The notes: generated by a model from the sequence alone, not told the origin. DNA of 64,000 nucleotides from Danxiaibacter flavus (GCF_041060425.1 NZ_JAULBC010000001.1:1-64000); one strand, 5' to 3'; shown: positions 44,419 to 54,111, numbered from the stretch's first letter. Numbers and translations are program-made.

Positions 44419-45981
44419 ATGGCATTAGGTAAAATTTTGTGGGTTGATGATGAGATTGAAAGTCTGCAATCGCAAAAGATTTTTTTGGAACATAAAGGCT
44501 ACGAGGTACAAACACTTACCAACGGTTTTGAAGCCATAGATTTTGTAAAGGAAAATCCGGTAGATGTTGTTCTGCTGGATGAATCAATGCCTGGAATAAC
44601 AGGATTGGAAACATTGGCAAAAATTAAGGAGGTAAGTAAGCATATACCGGTGGTGATGATCACCAAGAATGAAACGGAGAACCTGATGGATGAGGCGATC
44701 GGTAGCCAGATAACCGATTACCTGATCAAACCGGTTAATCCAAACCAGGTGTTGCTTGCCTTAAAAAAGATCATCGACAACAGGCGACTGGTTGCGGAAA
44801 AAACAACCAGCTCTTATCAGCAGCAGTTTAGAAATCTGTTCATGGCGTTGAATAGTAATCCTGATCACGACGAGTGGATGGATATTTATAAAAAGCTGGT
44901 GTATTGGGAGCTTGAAATGGAGAAGAGCGACAGTCCTGAAATGCAGGAAGTGTTGTTATCTCAGAAACAGGAAGCCAATACAGAGTTCTTTAAATTTATC
45001 AGCAGAAATTATGCGGATTGGCTTCATCCAAAAACAGCCAATGCACCGATCATGAGCAATTCGCTGTTCCGGTTTAAAGTATTGCCGCATGTTGATAAGG
45101 AAGCGCCAACTTTTTTTATTCTGATAGATAATCTCCGGTTTGATCAGTGGAAAGCTATACAACCTTTCTTTTCTGAGAATTTTCGCATCCTGGAAGAAGA
45201 GACTTTTTACAGCATTTTACCGACTGCTACACAATACAGCCGCAATGCCATATTCTCCGGCCTGTTGCCTGTAGAAATAGAAAAGTTGTATCCCGAACAA
45301 TGGAAGAATGATGATGAAGAGGGTGGAAAAAATATGTTTGAGGAAGAATTTCTCCGCGGCCAGTTAAAACGTCTTAAAAGAGATGATATAAAGTACAGTT
45401 ATACAAAAGTGATCAATCATAACGATGGTCAGCAATTGGTGAACAATATTCACAATCTGCTCAACAACGATCTGAATGTGATCATTTACAACTTTGTTGA
45501 TATGCTGAGCCATGCAAGAACGGAAATGGAAGTGCTGAAGGAGTTGGCCAGCGATGAGGCAAGCTACCGCAGCTTAACAAAGAGTTGGTTTGAACACAGT
45601 CCGTTAAACCAGGCGCTGAAAAAAATTGCTGATAAAAAGGTCAATGTGATCCTGGCTACGGACCATGGCAGTGTGAAAGTAAAAACACCGTGTAAAGTAA
45701 TTGGCGATAAACAAACAACCGCCAACCTGCGCTATAAGCATGGACGTAATCTAAATTATGAGCCTAAAGATGTACTGGCATTCAGAAATCCAAAGGATGC
45801 GGGGCTTCCGGTGCCTAACGTAAACTCCTCTTATATCTTTGCCAAAGAAGATGGTTTTTTGTGCTACCCTAATAACTACAATCATTACGTTAATTATTAC
45901 AAGAACACCTTTCAGCATGGTGGCATAAGTATGGAAGAAATGATTGTGCCTGTGGTGAAGATGATGAGTAAGGGCTCTTAA
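44419..45981 (+). CDS. porX: PorX-type response regulator with PglZ domain
   Basis: The 520-residue protein has an N-terminal receiver domain (residues ~5-125; phospho-acceptor Asp54 in VVLLDESMPG, Lys in YLIKPVNP). A C-terminal PglZ/alkaline-phosphatase-like domain has FFILIDNLRFDQW and ATDHGS. This architecture is PorX, the regulator of type IX secretion genes, which pairs with the kinase PorY and a sigma factor. No PorY is adjacent, as usual. It starts after the four-copy hairpin array. Confidence 0.92.
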   Translation: MALGKILWVDDEIESLQSQKIFLEHKGYEVQTLTNGFEAIDFVKENPVDVVLLDESMPGITGLETLAKIKEVSKHIPVVMITKNETENLMDEAIGSQITDYLIKPVNPNQVLLALKKIIDNRRLVAEKTTSSYQQQFRNLFMALNSNPDHDEWMDIYKKLVYWELEMEKSDSPEMQEVLLSQKQEANTEFFKFISRNYADWLHPKTANAPIMSNSLFRFKVLPHVDKEAPTFFILIDNLRFDQWKAIQPFFSENFRILEEETFYSILPTATQYSRNAIFSGLLPVEIEKLYPEQWKNDDEEGGKNMFEEEFLRGQLKRLKRDDIKYSYTKVINHNDGQQLVNNIHNLLNNDLNVIIYNFVDMLSHARTEMEVLKELASDEASYRSLTKSWFEHSPLNQALKKIADKKVNVILATDHGSVKVKTPCKVIGDKQTTANLRYKHGRNLNYEPKDVLAFRNPKDAGLPVPNVNSSYIFAKEDGFLCYPNNYNHYVNYYKNTFQHGGISMEEMIVPVVKMMSKGS

Positions 45982-46141
45982 AAGTTATACGTTGTAAGTT
46001 ATACGTTGTACGTTTATTGAAGCGAAGGGTAACGGAGAAGTTGTAGGTTGAAAGTTATACGTTTATAGAAAAGAAAGATAAATTCATAAGACATATCCTT
46101 CGCTCCGGTAAACGTATAACGTACAACGTATCACTTACAAC
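45980..46141. repeat. Heptad palindrome between porX and susD
   Basis: A[AC]GTTRT units start in the porX stop codon (45979-45981) and run to about 46012. The inverse arm lies at about 46108-46141. The core has GAAGCGAAGG and the inverse CCTTCGCTCC. It is about 162 bp long and sits between convergent genes. Confidence 0.88.
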
Positions 46142-46181
46142 TGCTTTTGAATCTTCCCAAAAGGTGTACACTTAACATTTT

Positions 46182-47873
46182 CTACTCGTATCCATTTTGC
46201 TTCAGAACACCATTGTAAGAATTTAATGCTCTGTTAGGAATAGGAAATACGGATCTGTCTTTTGAATCTGCAGCCTTATCCCACCATTCGTTACCAAACC
46301 TGTTCCAGCGCACAAGATCTGTTCTTCTATGACGTTCGCCTATGAATTCACGTCCAAGCTCGATTATAAACTCATCGTCTGTTAATTTGCTAAGATTAGA
46401 AACGTAACTATTCGACTGCCATTTATCATCGGGAAAATTTCTTTTACGAACTGCATCAAGTAACTGAGCTGCGCCGGCCTTATCACCTGCACGGTATTTG
46501 CATTCACCAAGTGCATAGTAGATTTCAGCCAGTCTTATCTCCGGAGCTGAATTAAATTGAAATAAATTTTGAGTCATTGGCAACCATGGAAATTTGAGTA
46601 AACGTACACCGGAATTTTCTTCTCCCGTGCTTACATGAGAGCCTTCACTCCATCTGCCATTAGGTTTTTCTGAAAAGCGGCCAACCTGGTCTACAAAAAT
46701 CAGGGGCTTGTTATTGTATTCTTCTGTACCATTTACTTTCAGATTATAATTATAGCCGAAACCTTTAGCTGAATCGAAAGCGTATTGTTGACCAATTAAA
46801 AAGAATCCATCATACGAATCGCCCTTGGCGGTAGTTTTGAAAGGTTGTTTTCTTTTATCGTCTTCTGAATATCTTTCATATGGCATGCCCAACTTGTAGT
46901 TATATAAATTGCCAGCAAGGTCGCGGGATGGAGTAAGATGAATCCCGTTCCATCCACCCCAGTCGTTGTCCAGAGAATATCTCTCCTGATAATGCATCAT
47001 AGCATTGTACATCCAGCTGAATTCGTAAATATTTTTGGCGTGCGGAAACTCAAAAAGATTTTCCGGAGATCTGTAACCGTTAACCCCCGACCTGAAAGGT
47101 CCCCGGTAATCGCTATCAAGACTGTATGAGCCATAAGTACCTTTTATAATATCCCCGGCCACTTGTGCACACTCACTATATTTAGCAGTTCCAATATATT
47201 TTTCAGCATTAAGATATAAACGTACTAATAAAGCAGCTGCGCTTCCCTGATCCCAACGGCCGGCTCTGCCATTTTTAGGCAATCCGGGAATAGATTCCTT
47301 AATCTCTTTTTCAATAAATGCAAATACTTCCTCCGGCGTAGATTGAGGTTTTATTTCCTGGGGCTTTTCAATAATAGGAACAGTTCTGAAATAATCTATG
47401 AGAAACAAATAAAACCATGCACGCAAAGTTCTTAATTCGGCCATATGCTGTGCTTTGTCAGCTTCTGTTAAACCAAAAGATGGATAGTTTAATCGTTGCA
47501 TGTCATTGAAAATGACATTTATTTGAGCAATTCCCTGGTAAGGACCTACCCAGCCGCCATTAATATGACCATCGTCCGGTGTCCATGTATGACCGTGAAG
47601 GCGTATCCAGTCTCCCCCATCATAGCCATGTTTGCCTTTTTGGGTCCACACAAACTGATCTGCTGTTAGTTCAGAAATTACCCATCTGTCACCATCCCAT
47701 CCGCACCAGTGTGCATGTTCGTAAGGGCGAACCAGTGCTGCTATAATAGAATTTTTATCTTGATAATAATTACTTGCTACAATGTCGCTAAAGGGTTCTT
47801 CGGCAAGCTTGGTACATGAAGAGCCTGTAAAAATTACAAGCAACAGAATATATAAGAATTGTATTTTTTTCAT
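46182..47873 (-). CDS. SusD/RagB-family outer-membrane lipoprotein
   Basis: The 563-residue protein has a lipoprotein signal (VIFTGSSC, lipidation at about Cys20). SusD features are the N-terminal FSDIVASNYYQDKNSIIAALVRPYEH, TPR-like helices (AELRTLRAWFYLFLIDYF) and the C-terminal RRTDLVRWNRFG. It caps the SusC barrel and binds glycans at the surface. It begins 55 bp after susC on the same strand. No glycosidase is linked, so the substrate is unknown. Confidence 0.93.
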   Translation of the reverse strand: MKKIQFLYILLLVIFTGSSCTKLAEEPFSDIVASNYYQDKNSIIAALVRPYEHAHWCGWDGDRWVISELTADQFVWTQKGKHGYDGGDWIRLHGHTWTPDDGHINGGWVGPYQGIAQINVIFNDMQRLNYPSFGLTEADKAQHMAELRTLRAWFYLFLIDYFRTVPIIEKPQEIKPQSTPEEVFAFIEKEIKESIPGLPKNGRAGRWDQGSAAALLVRLYLNAEKYIGTAKYSECAQVAGDIIKGTYGSYSLDSDYRGPFRSGVNGYRSPENLFEFPHAKNIYEFSWMYNAMMHYQERYSLDNDWGGWNGIHLTPSRDLAGNLYNYKLGMPYERYSEDDKRKQPFKTTAKGDSYDGFFLIGQQYAFDSAKGFGYNYNLKVNGTEEYNNKPLIFVDQVGRFSEKPNGRWSEGSHVSTGEENSGVRLLKFPWLPMTQNLFQFNSAPEIRLAEIYYALGECKYRAGDKAGAAQLLDAVRKRNFPDDKWQSNSYVSNLSKLTDDEFIIELGREFIGERHRRTDLVRWNRFGNEWWDKAADSKDRSVFPIPNRALNSYNGVLKQNGYE

Positions 47874-47928
47874 CTGTTTAGGTTTTCGTATTTACTTGTT
47901 TTGGGCAGTTGTAATTTTAAGGGATCAT

Positions 47929-50900
47929 TTAAAAATTGATCTGTGCACCAAGTGTGAAATTTCTTGTAATGGGATAAACGCTCAGATCTCCATAGCCGGG
48001 TGTAAGTCCGGTAACGCCAACAGTTGTAGGATCGAGCCCGGAATATTTTGTAATGGTAAATACATTTCTTACAGTGCCATAAATCCGTAGATTTTTTAAG
48101 ACGCTGCTTTTGATTGCAGGGCTCCATCCTAATGTTATATTGTCAAGCTTAAAGTAATCGCCGGGTTCAAGAAAATAATCGCAGATCACTTTGCCTGATG
48201 TGATTTGACCATTGCGTGTATAAGCGTCTTTCAGCAGGTTAACACCTGGTTCTGCCTGCAGGCCGAAATACATCTGATAAAGGTTGATGATTTTATAATT
48301 AAACCTTCCACGGAAATATAGAGAGAGATCAAAATTTTTATAGTTTAAGCTATTACCCCAGCTTAATTCATAATGAGGCGCCCCGTGACCAAGATAAACC
48401 CTGTCTCTGTCTGCATTTGCTTCGTTTGTGGCATCAATTTTTTCTTTGCCTACAATTCCGTCTTTCCAAACCTGGATATTGCCTTTGTCATCTATGCCTG
48501 CATATTTGTATCCATAAAAGCTACCTATTTCAACACCTGGTTCCAACCTGTAAGCAGGTCCGGGATTTCCTGGTGAAGGAAGATATTGGTCGTAATAGTA
48601 ATTAGCGTGATACTGATCGTTAGACCAGGTTTGAACCTTTGTTTTTATATACGAAGCAATAACATTAGTGCTATATGCAAGGTTCTTTGTTTTTAATACG
48701 TTCCAGTTAACATTTAGTTCGAGTCCTTTGCCAGAAGTAGTGCCAACGTTAACGAACATTTTTTCATGAGGATAAGGCCCCACAGGTACATCATATTCGG
48801 AAATCAAAGCCTTCGATTTTCGATCGAATGCCTCAATACTACCGCTTAGTTTGCTTTTAAACAGAGAGAAGTCTATCCCTATATTATAAGCAATGGCTTT
48901 TTCCCATTGAAGGTTAGGATTAGGATTGTTGCCCGGGCCATATACTCTTATCCATTGACCCTGATCATTCTGGTATCTTCCATAACCGGAATATTTTGCT
49001 AATGCGGTGTAGCGATCAAAATTAGACCTGCCTGTTTCTCCATAAGAAACCCTGAATTTTAATTCATCAAGATTTTTAACCGATTGAAGCGCGGGCAGTT
49101 TCGTTATGCGCCATGCCCCGGAAACAGCAGGAAAAAGACCCCATTTATGGTCATCGCCAAATTTGGTGTTTCCTTCATAACGCGCAGATGCTGTTAAATA
49201 ATAGGTTTCATCAAAATTGTAGGTAATGCGTCCCAGGCCAGCAATTACTTTTTCCTTGCTTCTCCACGAACTCATGACGTCGTCCATTCTTATTGCCTGT
49301 CCGTTACCCCAGTCCCCCTGGCCTATGCTGTTATAAGTAAACGCATCAGATAAAAAGCGCCTGTTTTGTATCCATGAACCATCATTGTTAAATTCCTGGT
49401 ATGAGTAACCACCCATTGCTTTAAAATCATGTTTTCCGGCGCGTGTAGAATAATTACTGGTCCATTCTACTGTATAGTCTTTCCAATTTTCATCTTTCAG
49501 TCTTGCGCGTCCGGTGAAGCCGCCATTAACTGATTCTGCTGATTTGGAGGAAAGATATTCGTGCCTGTTCATGGTTTGTGACTGATGAGCAAGTTTTAAT
49601 TCCGAGTACAAATTTTTTAGGATGTTCAATTTGAAGTTAATATCAACAATGGCATATGTTCTATCCGCATTATTGTCTCTTGTTTTCAGGTCCTGAACCG
49701 GATTGTAAGTGTCATATCCTTTAAAAGTATTATAGTTTAAAGGGTTGGCCGGATCCATAATTGGTGCTGTAGGGTTGAGTTTTACAGCCATTTTAAATGC
49801 ATCATAGCTTATGTCGTCTCCACCATAAGGATATTGCTCCTTAACTGCGCGATAAGAGAAATTACCGCCTACCTCTAAAAGACCATTCAGCGCTTTTTGC
49901 AGGAAATTAGCCCGAAGACCATATTCTTTTCTATCACTCACAATATCTATAGCTTGCTTGGTTCTGTAATTGCCGGAAATTCTGAACAATGAATTTTCAT
50001 TGCCACCGGAAAGAGATAAGTAATGATTTTGACCCACGTTATTATAACGGATCAATTCATTGTACCAGTTGGTGCTTGCACCAAGGTCCTGATCTCTTTT
50101 ATGAGCGAGAAATTCTTCAGGTGAGAGCATGTCTGGTTTTGCGGCAACAGCATCATGTTCCACATAGCCATCGTAAGACATACTAACTTTGCCAGCCTTA
50201 CCTTTTTTCGTTTGTATAAGTACAACTCCATTGGCGCCGCGTGAACCGTAAATAGCCGCGGCAGAGGCATCTTTTAAAATAGAGATTGATTCAATATCTT
50301 GTTGTGCAAGATTGCGAATTTCTCCACCCGCCATTCCGTCTATAATAATCAGTGGGCCATTTCCTGCTTTTAATGATGACGCACCTCTTACCTGGATGTC
50401 AGTTGACCTGTTTGGATCTGCTGCTGCAGGGTTTGAAACAACTACACCGGATACTTTTCCATCAATCAGTTGTAACGGATTATTAATCCCGCCTGACAAA
50501 AAATCTTTATTACGTACGGTTGTTACAGAACTGGTCAATTCTTTTTTCTGAACTGTGCCATAGCCCACAACTACTACTTCTGTCAGTTTCTTCTCGCCTT
50601 CTTCCAGTGTGATATCCAAAACCGATTTTCCATTGATATTCACTTCCTGGGTTTCATAACCTGTCATGCTTATTACCAGCGTTCCTTTACCGTTTGGAAC
50701 GTTAATGCTGTAAAAGCCTTCTTCATTTGTGGTTGCTTCAATAGTAGTCTTTTTTAGATTAACAGAGGCATTGTGCAGTTTCTCATTTTTGGGGCCTTTT
50801 ACTGTTCCTGTTATAGTTACTGCTGATTGTGGTGAGCCTGGATTGGAAAAAAATAATAAGGTTACACATGCAATAAACTGAAGACCTTTTTTTAGCAGAT

Positions 50901-50961
50901 AAAGCTTTTTCTGCCTGAATAAATTTACATGTCTGTTTTTAATACAACAAGCTACATTCAT
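47929..50961 (-). CDS. SusC/RagA-family TonB-dependent outer-membrane transporter
   Basis: The 1010-residue protein has a signal region to ~45, a carboxypeptidase-like beta domain (ITGTVKGPKNEKLHNASV) and the TonB-box region VVVGYGTVQKKELTSSV. A plug follows with the SusC hallmark QVRGASSLKAGNGPLIIIDG, then a 22-strand barrel ending in the terminal FTLGAQINF. It imports oligosaccharides or other ligands with its SusD partner. It is divergent from the histidine kinase/response regulator pair with a likely operator between. Confidence 0.95.
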   Translation of the reverse strand: MNVACCIKNRHVNLFRQKKLYLLKKGLQFIACVTLLFFSNPGSPQSAVTITGTVKGPKNEKLHNASVNLKKTTIEATTNEEGFYSINVPNGKGTLVISMTGYETQEVNINGKSVLDITLEEGEKKLTEVVVVGYGTVQKKELTSSVTTVRNKDFLSGGINNPLQLIDGKVSGVVVSNPAAADPNRSTDIQVRGASSLKAGNGPLIIIDGMAGGEIRNLAQQDIESISILKDASAAAIYGSRGANGVVLIQTKKGKAGKVSMSYDGYVEHDAVAAKPDMLSPEEFLAHKRDQDLGASTNWYNELIRYNNVGQNHYLSLSGGNENSLFRISGNYRTKQAIDIVSDRKEYGLRANFLQKALNGLLEVGGNFSYRAVKEQYPYGGDDISYDAFKMAVKLNPTAPIMDPANPLNYNTFKGYDTYNPVQDLKTRDNNADRTYAIVDINFKLNILKNLYSELKLAHQSQTMNRHEYLSSKSAESVNGGFTGRARLKDENWKDYTVEWTSNYSTRAGKHDFKAMGGYSYQEFNNDGSWIQNRRFLSDAFTYNSIGQGDWGNGQAIRMDDVMSSWRSKEKVIAGLGRITYNFDETYYLTASARYEGNTKFGDDHKWGLFPAVSGAWRITKLPALQSVKNLDELKFRVSYGETGRSNFDRYTALAKYSGYGRYQNDQGQWIRVYGPGNNPNPNLQWEKAIAYNIGIDFSLFKSKLSGSIEAFDRKSKALISEYDVPVGPYPHEKMFVNVGTTSGKGLELNVNWNVLKTKNLAYSTNVIASYIKTKVQTWSNDQYHANYYYDQYLPSPGNPGPAYRLEPGVEIGSFYGYKYAGIDDKGNIQVWKDGIVGKEKIDATNEANADRDRVYLGHGAPHYELSWGNSLNYKNFDLSLYFRGRFNYKIINLYQMYFGLQAEPGVNLLKDAYTRNGQITSGKVICDYFLEPGDYFKLDNITLGWSPAIKSSVLKNLRIYGTVRNVFTITKYSGLDPTTVGVTGLTPGYGDLSVYPITRNFTLGAQINF

Positions 50962-51092
50962 GTTATTGATTTTAAGGTGAGAAAGTCTTAGTTGTTTTGG
51001 ACTTATTAGCTGACAACAATGTTTTAGTTGGTGAGAAATTACGCAACAGCTAACCTGTTATGTTTAATAGTATTCTTTATTGATTTCAATGT

Positions 51093-51161
51093 CAAATCTA
51101 TTTTAGCAAGTTTTCTAAAGTTGTTAACAGACACTAAACGGATAGTTAACGGACATTAAAC
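51093..51161. promoter_or_regulatory. susC promoter motif and four 11-bp-phased half-sites
   Basis: On the minus strand TAGATTTG (51093-51100) fits the Bacteroidota -7 motif. Upstream of it four half-sites TTAAC, TAAAC, TTAAC, TAAAC start at 51124, 51135, 51146 and 51157, exactly 11 bp apart. Together they form two 22-bp direct repeats (GTTAACRGACAYTAAACGG). This helical phasing is typical of binding by OmpR-type regulators, and one is encoded by the divergent operon. The rest of the spacer 50962-51274 has no gene. Confidence 0.6.
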
Positions 51162-51274
51162 GGGGCTGCACGGTCTATTTTTTGTGTGTTTATAACGGTA
51201 GCTTAGCGAGCGCGTTGTTAGCACAGTGATATGCATGTGCGAAATTGCTGCTTCTTGAATCCAACCTATTGTTT

Positions 51275-52714
51275 GTGAAGAAGAATAACTCTGTTGTGTT
51301 TATTATAATCTCGCTATGCTGCTTTTTGTTGCTTTCTGCAGTGCAGTTTTATCTTGTCTTTAATACATACAAGCTAAAGAACCAGTCTTACTATTACGTT
51401 GAAAAAGAAGCGATCAAAGAAGCGTATATGAAGTTGATCCGGAATGATAAGTTGTATCCCGGCGGACAAGCGATCATAGATAGCATTTTGAATCCACAAC
51501 TCCGCGAACTTATTCAATTGCGGAAATCGGATATACAGCTATATAATACCAAAGCAGCTTCCATTATGAATGTGCTGGTTTACGAATTGCGGCTGAAAGA
51601 ATCTCTCTCAGAATTTTTTGTTTATTTCAGAAGAAAACAAGGTATTAAAGAACCGCTTGTTTATGCATTGTATATTAATGCAATCGATTTGGTTATCAGC
51701 AACAATCAGCACATACCGTTGTATGATAAGCAAAACAATGAATTGGCAGCATCGAATGACGAACAGGATTTTGCTGGTATCCGGATCGGTGGAACCTTGT
51801 CCCGGCCATCAAAATCTAATCTTGTCACAGATATGATCGTAAACCCTGACAAGCCATTGCAATACCATATTTCTTTTTCACTGTATGTAGATTCTGTTGC
51901 GCATTTTAAAACAATAGTGCTGCAAACCATACCCGTTCTTTGCCTTTCGATCGGGTCAATTCTTGTGATCGGAATGTTGTTTTTTATCACTTTTAGAAAA
52001 TGGCAATCGCAAAAGCAGCTTTCAGAAATGAAATCCGATTTCATCAATAATATTACGCATGAGTTTAACACACCTCTTGCGGCAATAATGATTGCAAACA
52101 AAAGTCTCAGGAATGATAAACTCATAAAAAATCCCAATCAGGTTGCACTTTCCTCGGAGATTATTGAGCGGCAGACAAACAGGCTTAAACAGTTAGTTGA
52201 CCAGGTACTCGATGTGGTTTCTTTCAGCCGCTTTACGCTTCATTGTGAACAACGGTCGCTTCATACTGCCCTTAGTGAAATAATTACAGATTTTAAAGCA
52301 AGATTTGATAATGAAATCATTCAAATAAGATACAATCCCGGCGCTGGGAATGACTGCATTTTGTTTGATCAATTTTATTTGACCACATTGGTCATTAATA
52401 TACTGGACAATGCAGTCAAGTATAATGAAAGTAGCGTTAAGTGGATAAACATTTCTACAGATGATAATGAACAATGCGTGTGTTTGCGTATTAATGATAA
52501 CGGCCAGGGAATGAGTGCGGAAACACAAAAAAACATGTTCATGAAATTTTATCGAAACATAGAAACCTGCCGTGATACGAGACCTAAAGGAATTGGATTG
52601 GGTTTGTACTATGTGTACAGAATTGCAAAAGCGCATGGCTGGAAAATAAAAGTTGAAAGTGAATTGGGAGAAGGTACTATGTTTGTGCTCATTATTCCTA
52701 AACCTGTAAATTAA
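51275..52714 (+). CDS. Sensor histidine kinase
   Basis: The protein is about 479 residues. No ATG lies before the first helix; I prefer the GTG at 51275 (KKNNSVVF) over TTG codons at 51245 or 51269. Transmembrane helices lie at ~5-28 and ~195-220 with a ~165-residue periplasmic sensor between. HisKA follows with His262 (NITHEFNTPL), then HATPase motifs NILDNAVKYN, NDNGQGMS and GIGLGLYYV. It is followed 8 bp later by its response regulator, and probably senses an envelope signal to control susCD. Confidence 0.9.
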   Translation: MKKNNSVVFIIISLCCFLLLSAVQFYLVFNTYKLKNQSYYYVEKEAIKEAYMKLIRNDKLYPGGQAIIDSILNPQLRELIQLRKSDIQLYNTKAASIMNVLVYELRLKESLSEFFVYFRRKQGIKEPLVYALYINAIDLVISNNQHIPLYDKQNNELAASNDEQDFAGIRIGGTLSRPSKSNLVTDMIVNPDKPLQYHISFSLYVDSVAHFKTIVLQTIPVLCLSIGSILVIGMLFFITFRKWQSQKQLSEMKSDFINNITHEFNTPLAAIMIANKSLRNDKLIKNPNQVALSSEIIERQTNRLKQLVDQVLDVVSFSRFTLHCEQRSLHTALSEIITDFKARFDNEIIQIRYNPGAGNDCILFDQFYLTTLVINILDNAVKYNESSVKWINISTDDNEQCVCLRINDNGQGMSAETQKNMFMKFYRNIETCRDTRPKGIGLGLYYVYRIAKAHGWKIKVESELGEGTMFVLIIPKPVN

Positions 52715-52721
52715 AACTCCT

Positions 52722-53408
52722 ATGATTGCCAGGTTACTATTAGTAGAAGATGAAATTGATCTTGGTAATATCACAAAACAATACCTGGAACTTGTAGACT
52801 TCACGGTTGACTGGTGCACGACGGGCAAAGATGCCCAACGCAAAGCATGCAGCGACAGTTACCATCTCATTATTATTGATATCAATCTTCCGGACATTAA
52901 TGGTTTTGAAGTAGCATCCTATATAAAACAGCATGCCGCTAATATGCCCTTTTTATTTCTTAGTGCAAGGCGTGCAAAAACTGACAGGCTAACGGGGCTG
53001 AAATTAGGTGCAGATGATTATGTGACCAAGCCGTTTGATATAGATGAATTGGTTTTACGCATCAGGAACATCATTAACAGAAACCGTGGGATGGTTCCCG
53101 GACATCCCTGTTTGCAGATTGGCGATTTTTGTTATTATCGCGATACATTGAAACTCGTTGTTGGTGGCAATAAAGAAATCTCGCTTACTCCACAAACCTC
53201 GCGGTTACTGGACTATTTATTAAGCAATTCCAACCGTTTATTAGAGCGAAAGGAAATTCTCGAGCACGTCTGGGGAAGCAACGATTATTTTTTAGGCCGC
53301 AGCCTGGATGTTTTTATGTCCCGCCTTCGCAAATACCTCAAAGGAAACGAGTTAATCAGCATAAGTAATGTGTACGGTGTTGGTTTTGTGTTTAATGTGA
53401 AAGCCTAG
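52722..53408 (+). CDS. OmpR-family response regulator
   Basis: The 228-residue protein has a receiver domain with the acidic pocket ED (9-10) and Asp53 (IIIDINLPD), and Lys in YVTKPFD. A winged-helix DNA-binding domain (~130-228) follows with LTPQTSRLLDYLL and the recognition region DVFMSRLRKYL. It starts 8 bp after the kinase stop. Its TAG stop is inside an AAAGCYT heptad array. The likely targets are the 11-bp-phased sites upstream of susC. Confidence 0.92.
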   Translation: MIARLLLVEDEIDLGNITKQYLELVDFTVDWCTTGKDAQRKACSDSYHLIIIDINLPDINGFEVASYIKQHAANMPFLFLSARRAKTDRLTGLKLGADDYVTKPFDIDELVLRIRNIINRNRGMVPGHPCLQIGDFCYYRDTLKLVVGGNKEISLTPQTSRLLDYLLSNSNRLLERKEILEHVWGSNDYFLGRSLDVFMSRLRKYLKGNELISISNVYGVGFVFNVKA

Positions 53409-53560
53409 AGCTTAAAGCTTAAAGCCTAAAGCGTAAAGCCCAAAACTATTTGTACTCACTGCTAGATTATCCATCACAAAATACGATTTAGGCGCTGAAA
53501 CTTATAGTTCAGACTAAACATGCCCGGTTTTAAGCTTTAGGCTTTGCGCTTTAAGCTTGC
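53400..53560. repeat. AAAGCYT heptad palindrome
   Basis: Seven in-phase units lie at 53400-53448 (AAAGCCT, AGAGCTT, AAAGCTT and so on), and the inverse array at 53527-53560. The total is 161 bp. The left arm carries the stop codon of the response regulator. The core AAAACTATTTG is shared with the copy at 18830-18845. Confidence 0.92.
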
Positions 53561-53566
53561 TTCCCC

Positions 53567-53586
53567 TGTGGCTAACCTGTGGATAA
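53567..53586. promoter_or_regulatory. Two adjacent DnaA-box-like sites
   Basis: TGTGGATAA at 53578-53586 is the complement of the perfect box TTATCCACA; TGTGGCTAA at 53567-53575 differs at one base. They are 11 bp apart in the same orientation and are followed by AT-rich sequence to 53640. They could be part of a replication origin or a DnaA-controlled promoter, or they could occur by chance. Confidence 0.45.
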
Positions 53587-53594
53587 AACGGGCA

Positions 53595-53622
53595 TTGTAT
53601 CCAAAAATTGAAGGTAAATTTG
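53595..53622 (+). promoter_or_regulatory. Candidate promoter for the gene at 53655
   Basis: A TTG at 53595-53597 and TAAATTTG (53615-53622), which matches the Bacteroidota -7 motif TAnnTTTG, are 17 bp apart. Transcription would start about 25 bp before the ATG at 53655. Confidence 0.5.
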
Positions 53623-53654
53623 CGGTTGATTAAAATTAATTGGGGGATCGGATA

Positions 53655-54068
53655 ATGAAATATACGCAAGCAAACCTGGATAAGCTGGGAGATATTTTAG
53701 GTGAATCTGACTACGTGGTTCGATATGAGCGCGGGACTTTCCAAAGCGGATGGTGTTTGCTTGAGCAGAAAAAAGTGGTTGTTTTAAACAAATTCCTGAA
53801 TGTAGAGGGACGAATTAATACGCTGTTAGAGCTGATCCCGCAAATAAATATAGACTTCGACAGACTCACGCATGGCTCTCAAAAGTTATATGAAGAAGTA
53901 TTAAAAAGGGCCAGTGTTGCCCAGGCTGAAGAAGCTGATGCTCAGCAGGAGCCTCTGGTCGAGAGCCCTAAGGATGAAACTGCTGGACAGCAGGATCTTC
54001 CGGCCGAAAGCGCTCAAAATGAAGCGACTGAAACAGAAGGCGAAGAGAAAGAACCTGAAACTGAATAG
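53655..54068 (+). CDS. Hypothetical protein with acidic Glu/Gln-rich tail
   Basis: The protein is about 137 residues from the ATG at 53655 (MKYTQANLDKLGDIL); an upstream TTG at 53640 is less likely. The N-terminal ~85 residues look like a conserved Bacteroidota domain of unknown function (GDILGESDYVVRYERGTFQSGWC, NVEGRINTLLELIP). The last ~50 residues are a disordered acidic tail (Glu, Gln, Ala, Pro). It is followed by the MBL and HhH genes in the same direction. Confidence 0.7.
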   Translation: MKYTQANLDKLGDILGESDYVVRYERGTFQSGWCLLEQKKVVVLNKFLNVEGRINTLLELIPQINIDFDRLTHGSQKLYEEVLKRASVAQAEEADAQQEPLVESPKDETAGQQDLPAESAQNEATETEGEEKEPETE

Positions 54069-54111
54069 CTTCGACGGCTGTTGGTAAAGCATTAGTCCTT
54101 ATTTTTGACGC

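Noticed and set aside
44419..45981. PglZ as part of a BREX defence system
   Set aside because: The receiver domain plus PglZ architecture is PorX, and no other BREX genes are near.
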